From NCBI GenBank assembly GCA_027886175.1, contig JAJNNQ010000005.1, positions 3,770,501-3,834,500 of the forward strand: 64,000 nt of DNA, given 5' to 3'. This DNA comes from Phylloscopus collybita. Its lineage: Eukaryota; Chordata; Aves; Passeriformes; Phylloscopidae. Each line of letters starts with the position of its first letter. Positions within the stretch are counted from its first letter, which is position 1. Positions 50,801-59,769 of this stretch are shown here, one piece after another. A program made the position numbers and the translations under genes. The notes under the pieces are model-generated. The model was given only the letters and a program-made list of their open reading frames with translations, was not told the origin of the DNA and ran no database searches.

Positions 50801-53800
50801 AATTTGCAGTGGAAGCAGCCTTTGAGAGGCAGTTTGCTTGTGTTTTTTGTCTGAGCACAGTGGGGACAATGGTGTGAGGACGCTGTGTCGGAGGCTGGCA
50901 CGGCTGTTCCCAGTGCAAGTGTGAATGCCCACTTGTCTCCTGTGCTCCTGCCAGCCTGGCCCTCGGGACAAAGTCAGCTCAGTTACCTTCCCTTGTTCTT
51001 TGTTATTTGTGCAAGGTTTGCTGCTGCTGAACCAGAAGCTTATTTGAGAAATTAAACTGAAGGATATGAAGGAGGCTGATGGTAATCAGGAAACTTTTTT
51101 GTCACATTCTGTTCCTTTTCTTAAAGTGTAGCCGCAGTGTATGGCTGGCAGCTTCTTGAAAGCTGCTTTTTCACTATTCCCCCCCCCAAAATTGGCTGTG
51201 ATTTCATGATATAGCTGAAGAAAGGGAGCATTATACTTAATAATGTTAGATGCTAAAACCTGATGAAGCAGCAGTTCAGAGTATTTCTTTCTTTTAACGT
51301 TTCTGTCTTGTTTGGTTACAGCGGTAGTACTTCACATCAAGTAAGGGCATCCATTTGGTTCTTTAAGTGGAGTGTTCTTCCCTGGTTGCTGAAATAAATC
51401 TTCATACTGCTCTCAGTGTAGTTATTTTTACTGTGTAAGACTGACTATAGATCTCTTTTCATTGTCATTATAGAAAACCTAGAATAAACTCTCAGCTGGT
51501 GGCACAACAAGTTGCCCAGCAATATGCAACCCCACCACCACCTAAGAAGGAGAAGAAGGAGAAAGTGGAAAAACAAGACAAAGAAAAACCTGACAAAGAG
51601 AAGGAAATTAGTCCAAGTGTTACAAAGAAGAACACTAACAAGAAGACTAAGTAAGTTTGAAGGATGCAGTATTAAATGTGATGTGATTTCAGTAGCATTG
51701 TGCATTGGTTAATTGTGCAGTTAAACCAACATCGTAATCTCCCTCTTCCCTCCAATTCTCACAGACCAAAGTCGGATATTGTGAAAGATCCTCCTAGTGA
51801 AGCAAACAGCATACAGTCTGGGAATACTACAACAAAGACCAGCGACTCAAATCACACTTCAAGGTAACTCTAGACTAAAATTGAGCCTGTGGTATCTGAA
51901 AACTGTGTTACAAAGCAAGCACTTCTTTTTTTTTGATATACAAGCACTTGAACACTCTGCTAGCGAGGACAGATTCAAGCTTTGGAAATACTAATTCTGT
52001 TGTCCATTCCGTTTTCATTTCTCTGCTAAAATAATTGTATTGTCAGTTGAGTAGTAATGCTTTTGGCTGTACACAGTGGGGGAAAAACATTAACCAGCAA
52101 AGAATCGTATCAAATTCTTATCATGGCTCGATAGCAGTAACAAAGGTTACTTTTTTTACTTCCTTATCCGCAGTTCGGTCACTGTAATTGTCCAGATAAT
52201 TTTCCAAGTACACAGGAACTAAGTATACATGAACAGATTTGCTGGTATCTTGCTATCAACGAAAAGGACAAATGGCTGGTTTGCTATTTGTCAAAGTTTG
52301 AAATGAGCGTATGGAGAGAGGTTTATTCCTAGTCTTGCCTATGCTGTTCTTCCATTTTTTAAATCAAAAATTCAGCATCACAGAATAGTTCTTATATTAT
52401 TGAGTTTGAGAGCTACAAGAGGCAGAACTGAACTGTGTGGGCTGTATAAGAATTGCACCTCTCTTTAAAATGTGCTGTAATAGGTGTTTTATAGTGAAGC
52501 CACATGAACTGAGGCAGTATGAGCAGCAAACACTTGTAAAGCACTTGGGAAATATGGTTGGTGCTGCTGTTGGCATTCAAGTTGGCAGGGTGTGACTGCA
52601 GAAAACTCTTGGAAGTTTTTAAATAATAGCATGAAAATCTTTAAAAAGAGGGAATATCCTTTGCACAGTAACCCACTGGAATGTAGTGAGGACAGTGTGA
52701 AATCTGTGCTAAGACTGAGCTGTTTGCAGGGACTGCTGTTAACTCTTCCTCAGCCCCCAAAGAGTGAAGTGTGCATTCCTGATTTGATTACAGAGAGGCA
52801 GCTTTATTGCAATGACTCTTTTCTTGTCCTGTTCTTCTTTAAATGGTACTTACTTTGAGACTTAGGATGCAGGAGACTTGATGTACTTGACTAATGACAT
52901 AATATTAAATTGAGAGATTACATCAAATAATTGTTTTTACTCATTAAAGGAGTCACTCTGTCTACTGCAAAGTCTTTTAGGCCGTGTTTTGTGGCAAGCT
53001 TTTGCCAGGCCTAATTAAGCCTTAATAGTACCAGGTCTAGCTGGGTATTTTTAAAGGAGACCTCATCTCCTTTACTGCTTAAACTGTCTTTTTTAAGTGT
53101 TTTGTTCAGTGGAACTTTTCTGGCAATTCACTGTTCTCAGGAGTGCTGTCAAGAGTCTTTTTCTGATTTTTACAGAATGTTAAGTTTTTTTCATGCCCAG
53201 ATTGCTTAACAGTTGTTCTGGGTTTTTTTGTAAATTGTCTTTTAGGGCTCTCTGGATTTTTAAGAAATCCTGTTTAAATTTCTTGGATACCATGCCTGTT
53301 TCTGACAAAATGTCTTGGTTTATACCATGCCTTCCTGTGTACTTTCAGATTGAATGTTTTGAAACACTTCACTTATTTGGCCATAAAACTTTTTTGCTAT
53401 AAACATGAGGCATCGGGGTGTTTAATTTTGCAAAATAACATGAGTGGGCCAATCCCTTTCTTCTATAAGAAGCAGAAATTGTATGCATGTGCTGAAGAGA
53501 GTGGTGGTTTCCATCTGTGCTTAATCAGCTCTTTGTACAGGGAAAACCCTGAAAACCTCCCAGAGAAATGATTGGGAGGCTCAGTTCTAAAAGTGATAAT
53601 GTGAATCCTTGTGAGTGGGACTGTGGGGAAATCCTGTACCTCAGCCCTTCCATGTTACTTTGTCATGGCATTTAAAGATGCATGGGCACTTCCATTTTTT
53701 CCTCTTTTAAAGCTAATTACCACTCTCAGAGCTGCCTTTTAACGAGCAATAGCCGGAGTTCACATCCAACCCTGTAGGGAGGTGGAGGCAGCCGGCTCTG

Positions 53801-56018
53801 TTCCGGTATCTGGGCCAGCATTTTGGCTCTTTCTGAGTACAAGAGGAAACAAATGAGCGAGGCAAATGACAGGAAGAGCTGGGTTTCCTAGAGGAACTGG
53901 GGGCTCAGGGAGGAGAATACGTCCCCGTGCTACGCTTCCGGGAACAGCGGCGGCCGTGCGGGGGATCTGCCGGGACAGCACCGGAGCGCCGGCAGAAACC
54001 TCCGACCCTGCTGAGCCAGCTGCCTTTGCTTCTAAGCCACAAACGAGGTGGCATCATGTCACCTCCCCGTGGTTCCTTGTGCAGCTTGGCAGCTCCTGTG
54101 AGTGTGTCTGTGTGGCACGGGCAGCTCCCTGCCCTGGGAATCCAGAGCATGGCTCCGGGCTTGGAAAGGCCGGTCCCGGAGCGAAGGGGCTGCTGCAAGT
54201 GGGAGTTTCACTGAGTGTCAGCCCAGTGCAGCGATGTTGTCTGGTTTTTTGGTTTCTCTGTTTGTGTTTTCTACCTATTGAGAATGCTTTTCCTGTGGTA
54301 CTTGTTAAAAATTGCAGCAGCCTCCTAGGTTAGATAAGAAAATACTATTTTTGGTGGAGTAACTTCATTTTTGGTGGGAAAGATTGTAGAAATACGGTTG
54401 TTCTGTTTTGGAAGCTGTACATGTATCCTCAATGCATTTTTCTGTTCTGTTTGATTCTGGAATACCATTTGGATAACTGCTGCTTAAGGACTTTCTCCTT
54501 GTTAACTTACCACTGCAAGCAATTGAGTATTCATGGCGGGTAGAAAATGAGCTTAATTCCCTCTTTTTCTGTTTTACTGCACTAGTCTTGTGTGCTGCAA
54601 GTGAGGAGGAGAAAAGGCAGAGTGGTTTAAAAGCTGGAGCTTGATCCCAAAGTAAACTAACCTTCCCTCCATCCCTCTCAACAAGGCAGCTCTCAGCAAG
54701 CTACTTTTCACTGATGTATAAAGACTCTGCTTTTTAATTTCCCTATTGGGAATATTCCGCTGCTTAAGCCTGACCCTTAATTAGGAGCAAAAGCTGTAAA
54801 TTACAGCAGTCGCTGCAGCTGACTTGGAATTTGCTGGTAGCTGGAGGAGTGTCCAAGGCTTGTTGAAGCAGAGCTTTGGACCAGCCCGTGAAATGTGCTT
54901 GAATGTCAGCTTCCTAGAGCTTCGACCCTTATTAGCTACATTACTAATTGAATGATAACACAGCATGCAAATTACCGAGATAATCCTGAGCAATAAATAC
55001 CAGTGGGTTCTTTTCAGGTGGTTTGTAGATTTTTTTTTCCCCTTTTTTTTTTTGCCTAATCAAAAGCTCTGGCTGCAAAAAATACCGTTGTACATTCTGG
55101 ATTTTATTTACAATAGTCTCGATTCCAGAGGGAACATTTTGAGCTGTTTTATCCATAGGCTGATTGGGCATCTGATTTGTATAAGCTCAAAGCAGCTGAG
55201 AGAGAAGCCAAGTTGTCCCAGTGCCTGTGTTGTTTGCAGCTGCAGAGTTCCAACATGGGAATGAAAGAGCCGTGGCCGAATGCTTTCATGTGGTTTTGTA
55301 TTGCAGAGTCACAGCCTTGTCTCATAACATCAGGGCACATGATGAGATGGTGAATTTAGATAAGAGAACTCTTTCATCTGCCCCTTGGGGAGGAGATCCT
55401 TCTCTCTGTCTGGCTCCTGTCCGCTTGGCTCTGCTCTGGTGTCCTCCTTTCTGGCAGGGTTGGATAGGGAGAAGCCTGCAAGAGACTCCCTGTGCAGAGC
55501 TCTGTGAGACAGGTTGTTCTCTGGGGCTGAGTGTGCTCCACACCCTGAGGCACAGGGAGCCTGGCTGGCACAGGGAGCAGGTCACACCTTCATCCTGTGT
55601 TCTGCAGCACTCTGCCTGCCTGGGTTCTGCTCCCAGCCGCTGCCATCTGCGCAGGCAAGGGAGCACTAGTCACACCAAGTTTGTTTGCAAATGCTTTCCC
55701 TAATAAACTTTCCCTTTCTCTTTTATTTTTTATCCTTTTAATCAATGTCTTCTCGTTTGTTTTAGACCCAGACTGAAAAATGTGGACAGAAGTACCGCAC
55801 AGCAGCTGGCAGTCACAGTGGGAAATGTCACAGTAATTATCACAGACTTTAAAGAAAAGACTCGCTCTTCATCCACATCGTCTTCTACAGTGACCTCCAG
55901 TGCAGGATCAGAACAACAGAATCAGAGCAGCTCGGGCTCTGAGAGCACAGACAAGGGCTCGTCCCGTTCCTCCACGCCCAAGGGGGACATGTCGGCAGTC
56001 AACGACGAATCTTTCTGA
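17825..56018 (+). CDS. RYBP: RYBP, RING1 and YY1 binding protein (spliced, five coding exons, complete)
   Basis: The join 17825-17856, 18678-18803, 51474-51650, 51765-51863, 55766-56018 gives 228 aa ending at TGA 56016-56018. Visible parts: a basic N-terminus starting [18 protein letters not shown]; an NZF/RanBP2-type zinc finger at about 24-48 with C27, C30, C41, C44 and the ubiquitin-contacting T31-F32 pair; a Gln-rich stretch and four prolines at 60-76; a Lys/Glu-rich linker at 77-112; the conserved RING1-binding block at about 145-179; and a Ser-rich tail ending in NDESF. From family knowledge, RYBP is a nuclear adaptor of variant PRC1 that binds H2AK119ub1, RING1A/B and YY1 and stimulates H2A ubiquitylation; it was also described as DEDAF, binding death-effector-domain proteins. 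The paralogue YAF2 is excluded because it is shorter (about 180 aa) and lacks the segment encoded by exon 4. Differences from mammalian RYBP, as recalled, are few and lie in the linker. Confidence 0.97.
17893..18149 (+). repeat. Three dispersed copies of a 16-bp TAAGATGGAGGGAGCG element
   Basis: Identical 16-mers at 17893-17908, 18022-18037 and 18134-18149, all in the same orientation and spaced 129 and 112 bp apart, inside intron 1. The AAGATGG core resembles the YY1 consensus (AAGATGGCGG) but has A rather than C at the following position, so YY1 binding is only a possibility. Confidence 0.8.
18560..18676 (+). repeat. Pyrimidine-rich (TCC)n tract at the end of intron 1
   Basis: A C/T-rich run with repeated TCC triplets and a short ACACAC interruption leads directly to the exon 2 acceptor. 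It acts as an extended polypyrimidine tract. Confidence 0.75.
18678..18803 (+). CDS. RYBP: RYBP coding exon 2 (NZF zinc finger, residues 11-53)
   Basis: The acceptor is ..cctcaag|G at 18677/18678 after a long pyrimidine tract; the donor is AAG|GTACGT at 18804. Its 126 nt are divisible by three and flanked by phase-2 introns. It encodes the whole NZF finger: W25, C27-x2-C30, T31-F32, C41-x2-C44, then DVRKGTSTR. In the NZF family the Thr-Phe pair and a downstream hydrophobic residue (here I43) contact ubiquitin. In RYBP this is the reader for H2AK119ub1, which supports spreading of the mark by RYBP-PRC1. All four zinc ligands are intact. Confidence 0.97.
24325..24349 (+). repeat. T25 homopolymer in intron 2
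   Basis: The longest homopolymer in the window. It could be the A-tail of a minus-strand retrocopy, but the flanks show no recognisable element. Confidence 0.9.
26597..26882 (+). mobile_element. CR1 LINE, 5'-truncated 3' end
   Basis: Clear match in order to the avian CR1 3' region: TTTTTACAAGGGCATG, GGACAAGGGGAATGGCTT, TTAGGAAGAAATTCTTCAC, AAGCTGTGGCTGCCCCATCC, then TTGGAACAAGGTGATCTTTA, ending in CCATTCTATGGTTCTCTG, a degenerate form of the ATTCTATGR tail. A roughly 285-bp copy in the same orientation as RYBP. The 64-aa ORF within it is not protein-coding CR1 sequence. Confidence 0.92.
33338..33420 (+). mobile_element. Short CR1 LINE 3' end
   Basis: GACATGGTTTAGTGGTGG, CTGGCAGTGCAGGGTTGGAC, TTTAAAGGTCTATTCCAACC and TGTTTCTGTG match the last roughly 80 bp of an avian CR1 subfamily. 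Orientation is +. Confidence 0.85.
41539..41566 (+). repeat. TTTTC-rich low-complexity tract
   Basis: T-run followed by repeats of CTTTT in intron 2. Confidence 0.85.
42330..42388. repeat. AT-rich palindrome followed by a hairpin
   Basis: Perfect 14-bp arms 42330-42343 and 42345-42358 around one base, then an 8-bp stem AGTCTGAT (42364-42371) / ATCAGACT (42381-42388) with a 9-nt T-rich loop. Confidence 0.85.
43472..43624 (-). mobile_element. CR1 LINE 3' end, minus strand
   Basis: Reverse complement of a CR1 3' end: CAGAATTCTGGAATGATTTGG, CCCCCTGCCATGGGCAGGGA, ACTAGGCCAGGTTGCTTAAA, CCTCATCCAACTTGGCCTTG. The match stops abruptly near 43,624, as expected for 5' truncation. Confidence 0.92.
44813..44873 (+). 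repeat. ACAAA-rich low-complexity tract
   Basis: A-rich sequence with repeated CAAA and CCAAAA units, almost free of T and G, following a GGGG. Confidence 0.8.
47571..47619 (+). repeat. 16-bp direct repeat around an AT dinucleotide run
   Basis: TATTTGCATATAGTAT at 47571-47586 and 47604-47619, separated by TATATA-type sequence. Each copy contains the octamer ATTTGCAT. Confidence 0.85.
51474..51650 (+). CDS. RYBP: RYBP coding exon 3 (Gln/Pro and Lys-rich linker, residues 53-112)
   Basis: The acceptor is ..attatag|A at 51473/51474 and the donor AA|GTAAGT at 51651. Its 177 nt are symmetric (phase 2-2). It encodes [20 protein letters not shown], then a proline run, then a Lys/Glu-rich low-complexity stretch up to KKNTNKKTK. 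This region is expected to be disordered and highly basic. Exon 4 follows after only 114 bp. Confidence 0.96.
51651..51764 (+). other. RYBP: RYBP intron 3 (114 bp)
   Basis: Very short intron with GTAAGT donor and CACAG acceptor. If retained, translation stops at once at TAA 51652-51654, after residue 112. Confidence 0.95.
51765..51863 (+). CDS. RYBP: RYBP coding exon 4 (Ser/Thr linker, residues 112-145)
   Basis: The acceptor is ..ttctcacag|A at 51764/51765 and the donor AAG|GTAACT at 51864. Its 99 nt are symmetric (phase 2-2). It encodes [20 protein letters not shown], then [12 protein letters not shown]. From what I recall of YAF2, that paralogue has no counterpart to this segment, so this exon is the clearest evidence for RYBP over YAF2. 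The few substitutions relative to mammalian RYBP that I can recall concentrate here and in the adjoining end of exon 3. Confidence 0.96.
51864..55765 (+). other. RYBP: RYBP intron 4 (about 3.9 kb)
   Basis: Phase-2 intron with GTAACT donor and TTTTAG acceptor. It is mostly AT-rich, with a compact GC/CpG-rich pocket around 53,918-54,010. No repeat family or nested gene was recognised. Confidence 0.92.
55766..56018 (+). CDS. RYBP: RYBP coding exon 5 (RING1-binding region and Ser-rich tail, residues 145-228)
   Basis: The acceptor is ..gttttag|A at 55765/55766; the reading frame ends at TGA 56016-56018. The exon opens exactly at [20 protein letters not shown], the start of the conserved block whose beta-hairpin binds the RAWUL domain of RING1A/RING1[13 protein letters not shown] follows, then a Ser/Thr-rich acidic tail ending [11 protein letters not shown]. 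The exon-domain match is exact: one exon carries the whole PRC1-docking region. It continues without a break into the 3'UTR. Confidence 0.97.
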
Positions 56019-56483
56019 AAAATTGCACATGGAGTTGTGGAAACTATGAATCAGGGTCTGAAATTCAAACACTCCACCTGCCCACGTGGTTCAAATCCTG
56101 GAGAGCCTCTTCTGTGCTTGAACACACTTTTCTCGGACATCGACCTCTTGCTGATGCAACCAGGATCGTTTCTGCTTGCCGTGGGCATCTGGCCACCAAG
56201 GAATTTCTCACCCTAGCAATTACTCTTGACACTTTTATGTATTCCATTGTTTTATATGATTTTCCTAACAATCATTTATAATTGGATGTGCTCCTGAATC
56301 TACTTTTTTATAATATCTGCTGTGCACAATTTTCCATGAACATGACAACTTTTTGTTTTGGGGTAGGGAGCGGGTGGGGTGGGAAGGGGACTTTATTTAT
56401 TGCATTCACAAACTCCATCCTCTTTCAACATATCCTTTTTAAGTTCAGTTCTTCTTCCAGTTATACTGTGTACTATCAGTTTT

Positions 56484-56528
56484 GATATAAATTATATATA
56501 AATATATATATAAATAAATATATATAAA
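56484..56528 (+). repeat. AT-rich low-complexity stretch in the proximal 3'UTR
   Basis: Alternating TATA/AAATA sequence about 470-510 bases after the stop. It contains AATAAA at 56513-56518, so it could serve as a proximal poly(A) signal or an AU-rich regulatory element. Confidence 0.6.
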
Positions 56529-58868
56529 GGGTTATTTGAAACCAATACATGGAAACGCTGGTGCTTGAAACACTGTGAAGTGATAAAACAAAATAATTGA
56601 ACAGTTCAAGATCTGGGACAGTCCCCTTCTGTGAAAGTACTGAAACTGAAATGGAACTGGTCTTAGGTGAAAAGTGTTCCTGAAGGTTTGAACCTGTATG
56701 GAACCTGTTCTCTCTATTGTTCCTTCCCTGTTTCTTCCCTAAGCAATGGCTAAAGTGTACTGGACACAGTTTTGATTGTTACAGCTTGGGATCTGAGATG
56801 AGAGAGGATTGAGAGAGTGTTTCCCCTAGGGTCACTCATGTTGGTGATGTGCAGGTCTGTGCCCAGCTGGAGCAGAAGCATTCCCAGCCAGTCACAGCAC
56901 AGATCCGTGTGTTTGGTAGCAGGAGCGTGGCTGTGTCATGCACGGCCAGCCCCACACGTGTTGGTGTTGTTAATGAATTGCAGCCAGCAGCCTCAGTGCC
57001 CGAGGTAACTGGAACTGGAGTGGTTGCTGTGGGTTGGAGGCAGCAGGGAGCCTGGGAGCAATGCTGAGCTCAGGAACCCGGCTGCTGCTCATTCCAGCCG
57101 CGTGCGGGTTGGTGCGTGTCAGCCCTGTTCCATCTGTCCCGTCCGTGCTCTTGGGGTGGCTCTTACCCTTGTAGTCCATCTGTATCCCAGGAGTGGTTTC
57201 TGAACAGCATCTTGTCCAGTGATGGGCTTGTCAGCATTTGGACACTTCCAAGTCTCCTGCTGTGGGAGCAAAAGTAGGGAAAAGTTTTCATGCTGGCAAG
57301 TGAGCAATGTGTGTGGCTCATGCTCATGACCAGCATCTCCTTCATTCTTACTCTAAAGCTATCCAGACTATAATTTCTTTTCCTGGCCTGTTAGTGTTGC
57401 TTTACAGTTTACCTTCCATGCATTATCCTGCTAAAACACTCAGCTGAAGAGGTGAAACAAACTTTTTTTTAAAAGGCAAGACAAACCCCAATCCTCTTCG
57501 GCTTTTCATCTTTATTTAGTGGCCCCAGGGTGCTCTGCAGTAATTTCAGGCACAGAGGCTGTGGCTTCATCTGACATCAAATGCATAACTTTTGGGCATG
57601 ATGAAAGAGGGCCACATTTTGACAACTTTGTGCCTGCTTGTTATATTGTGAATTATTTGCTTGGCAAGAGAAATTTCTCTTTGTGGAGGCAACTGATTTA
57701 AGATTTCTTTTAAAATCTGTGTGGTTTTAAGTAGCAGACGTAGGTTCCTTTCACACTGGCGACAGAAACGTGTGAGTAAGGGATCTGGTAGAGCCTCTGC
57801 TTGAAGGCATCTGCAGTGGCAGTGCCTTGGCAGCAGTGGTTTTATTCTGAATATGTTAACATGGGCACCCCAACTTGATTCTGCTTATATTCACAGTATA
57901 GGCTGTCTTTTGTAAGCATTTTTAAAAGTATTAAAAGAACCAAAGGAAAACAGATGCTTCCTATGAGCATCACGACAATTTATTATACATAGTTTTAAAT
58001 ACTATGAATATCTCAATCCACATTTTAACATTAGTGGGATATTGCAAAGACATTCCTTTTCCAGTTTTTACTATTCCTTTAAGGGTCTCAGGGAGGGTAA
58101 ACTGGTCAGCCATATTTATTTATTTTACTGAAATGTATTGGAATAATTTTTTAAGAGAGATTTTTTGAAGATGCCCCTGAACTTGTATATTTTGCACTGC
58201 TTTATAAATGATCCATTATCAATTAGGCTTGCGTGCATCTCGGCCGAGATCCAGGCAGGAGCGTGAGCGAGTGGCAGGTCCCGCTGGCCTCAGCAGGGCT
58301 TATTCTGGTGCTTCAAGTCAAACCACGTGCTCACCTTCTTCCTTGGATCCGGGAAATTGTGCAAAAAGAGGAAAAAGAAAAAAAAAAAATAGCATTGTGT
58401 GTACCAGGAAATTGCTTCTTTTTCAAGTGAAAACTAGACCTGTAGATCAGTTAAAAAGCTTTAACGCCGTACCCAGCTACTCGTGGCAAAGTCGGTAACA
58501 CCCGTCCCTCTGGCGTGCCTCCTCGGTGAAGTAGCTTGCTATCAACAGATGGGAGAAGTTCTTTGGAACGAGTGACCTGTAATTCTGCAGTCAGTTAGGA
58601 AGTGCTAGCTAAGCATCGGACCCCCCCGCCTCATCCGTAGCTGCTGTGTTGTGGCTCGGAAGGGCAGCGTTTGCTTTCACGCTTCAGTTTCGGAAGCTGG
58701 CGTCCCTGTGGCGCCGCAGCTGGGGCTCCCTCCGTGGGGAGGCTGTCCCAGACCCAAACCAAGCAAACACTAGCGTAGGGAAGGACCAGATTCACGGTGT
58801 TCAGTGGCACAGAACGCAGGTAAGTGAAGCACAGTGTTACGATGGCGAAGTTTCGACTCTTACACAGA

Positions 58869-58886
58869 CACACACACACACACACA
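58869..58886 (+). repeat. (CA)9 microsatellite in the 3'UTR
   Basis: Uninterrupted CA dinucleotides flanked by related imperfect units (ACACAGACA). Confidence 0.9.
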
Positions 58887-59608
58887 GACACCGACACAGC
58901 TTGCCTGACTCGCTCAGTGACGTAGTTCTGCAAAGGAAACAAAGTGACAGCGTTTTACACCACCAGGCGATTTTATTTCGATTGGAGCTTGGCTTCAAAT
59001 TGGACAGATCCAAAAATTCGGCAGCAGCTTCTGTGAGTTTATTTCCACTGAGATGTTTTCACCTGCCTTACCAAGATCATTCTCAGTCTACTTTTTTAAA
59101 CTCTACCATAAACTTAAATTATTGAAAAATTTATGAATTGCTGACTATATAATAACCTTTGCTTGTATGTAACCGAATGGTTTTAAGAGCCAACATTTAG
59201 AGTATGACAATGGAGCTGAACAGTTTTTAATGCGCAAGCAGTTCTGTTCTTGTGTATGACTTGTAACCTTAATTTACTGTGTAAAGATGGTTACATTATT
59301 TCCTTAGCTTTGTTTGTTGGAGACAAATATAGAATGCTTGTTTAAGTATGTCAAAACATAATCTTATCTTGTGGATTTTTATGTTAATGTATTATACGAG
59401 CTCTATTTTTCATTTGCCCAGAAAGACAGCTTGTATAACGCTTCTGAAAGTTTTTCCGCTCTGTAAAGTCTTTAGAGCTGACAGTCCTGTTAGGTTTGTT
59501 TTAATCTTCATGCTAAAGTGTCAATGGTGGTTTTGTGAACTGGTCAGAAATTCACAGGTCTTAAATGTTTTTGGGAAATTTATATTGGACACTGCTCTTT
59601 GTCTAGCA

Positions 59609-59614
59609 AATAAA
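59609..59614 (+). terminator. RYBP: Candidate main poly(A) signal of RYBP (AATAAA)
   Basis: Canonical hexamer in an AT-rich setting, followed within about 25-45 bases by T/G-containing sequence (CCTGTTACTGG, CATGTGC) that could be the downstream element. It sits where a roughly 3.6 kb 3'UTR should end. Confidence 0.65.
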
Positions 59615-59732
59615 AGATGTTAATATATTCCTGTTACTGGCATGTGCACGACTGTTATTAGAAGCCACTTTATCATTTTCCTGCTTTAAATAGAAATGTC
59701 TATTTATGAATTCTGCTTGTAGTTTTTTCACA

Positions 59733-59738
59733 AATAAA
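59733..59738 (+). terminator. RYBP: Alternative distal poly(A) signal (AATAAA)
   Basis: A second canonical hexamer 124 bases after the first, followed by AT-rich DNA. Another AATAAA lies at 60128-60133 with a T-rich downstream stretch. Sequence alone cannot tell which is used. Confidence 0.4.
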
Positions 59739-59769
59739 ATAGTAAAATTTAATTATATCTGAAAGCTCT

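Larger units (their letters stand above)
18804..51473 (+). other. RYBP: RYBP intron 2 (about 32.7 kb)
   Basis: Phase-2 intron, GTACGT donor to ATTATAG acceptor. Mostly AT-rich single-copy DNA. Recognised contents: CR1 fragments at 26597-26882 (+), 33338-33420 (+) and 43472-43624 (-); T-runs at 19044-19058, 23911-23925 and 24325-24349; a TTTTC-rich tract at 41539-41566; an ACAAA-rich tract at 44813-44873; AT palindromes near 42.35 kb; and a CpG pocket at 46849-46889. ORFs here are short and show no recognisable domain, so I call no nested gene. Exon 2 read into the intron stays open to TGA at 19021-19023. Confidence 0.9.
56019..59640 (+). other. RYBP: RYBP 3' untranslated region (end estimated)
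   Basis: From the stop codon to just past AATAAA at 59609-59614, about 3.6 kb, in keeping with the long 3'UTR of mammalian RYBP. Contents: an AT-rich (TATAAA)-like stretch at 56484-56528 with an internal AATAAA at 56513-56518; a (CA)9 run at 58869-58886; a 14-bp palindrome at 58237-58250; and short seed-like matches to miR-124 (GTGCCTT 57822-57828) and miR-9 (ACCAAAG 57939-57945), which may be chance. The last 500 bases are evenly AT-rich, as expected for a conserved UTR end. Confidence 0.75.

Noticed and set aside
17825..56018. Assignment of the gene as YAF2 instead of RYBP
   Set aside because: Shared NZF and RING1-binding region, but the length (228 aa), the long Lys-rich linker and the exon-4 segment match RYBP.
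58237..58250. 14-bp palindrome ATCTCGGCCGAGAT
   Set aside because: A few 14-bp perfect palindromes are expected by chance in 64 kb.
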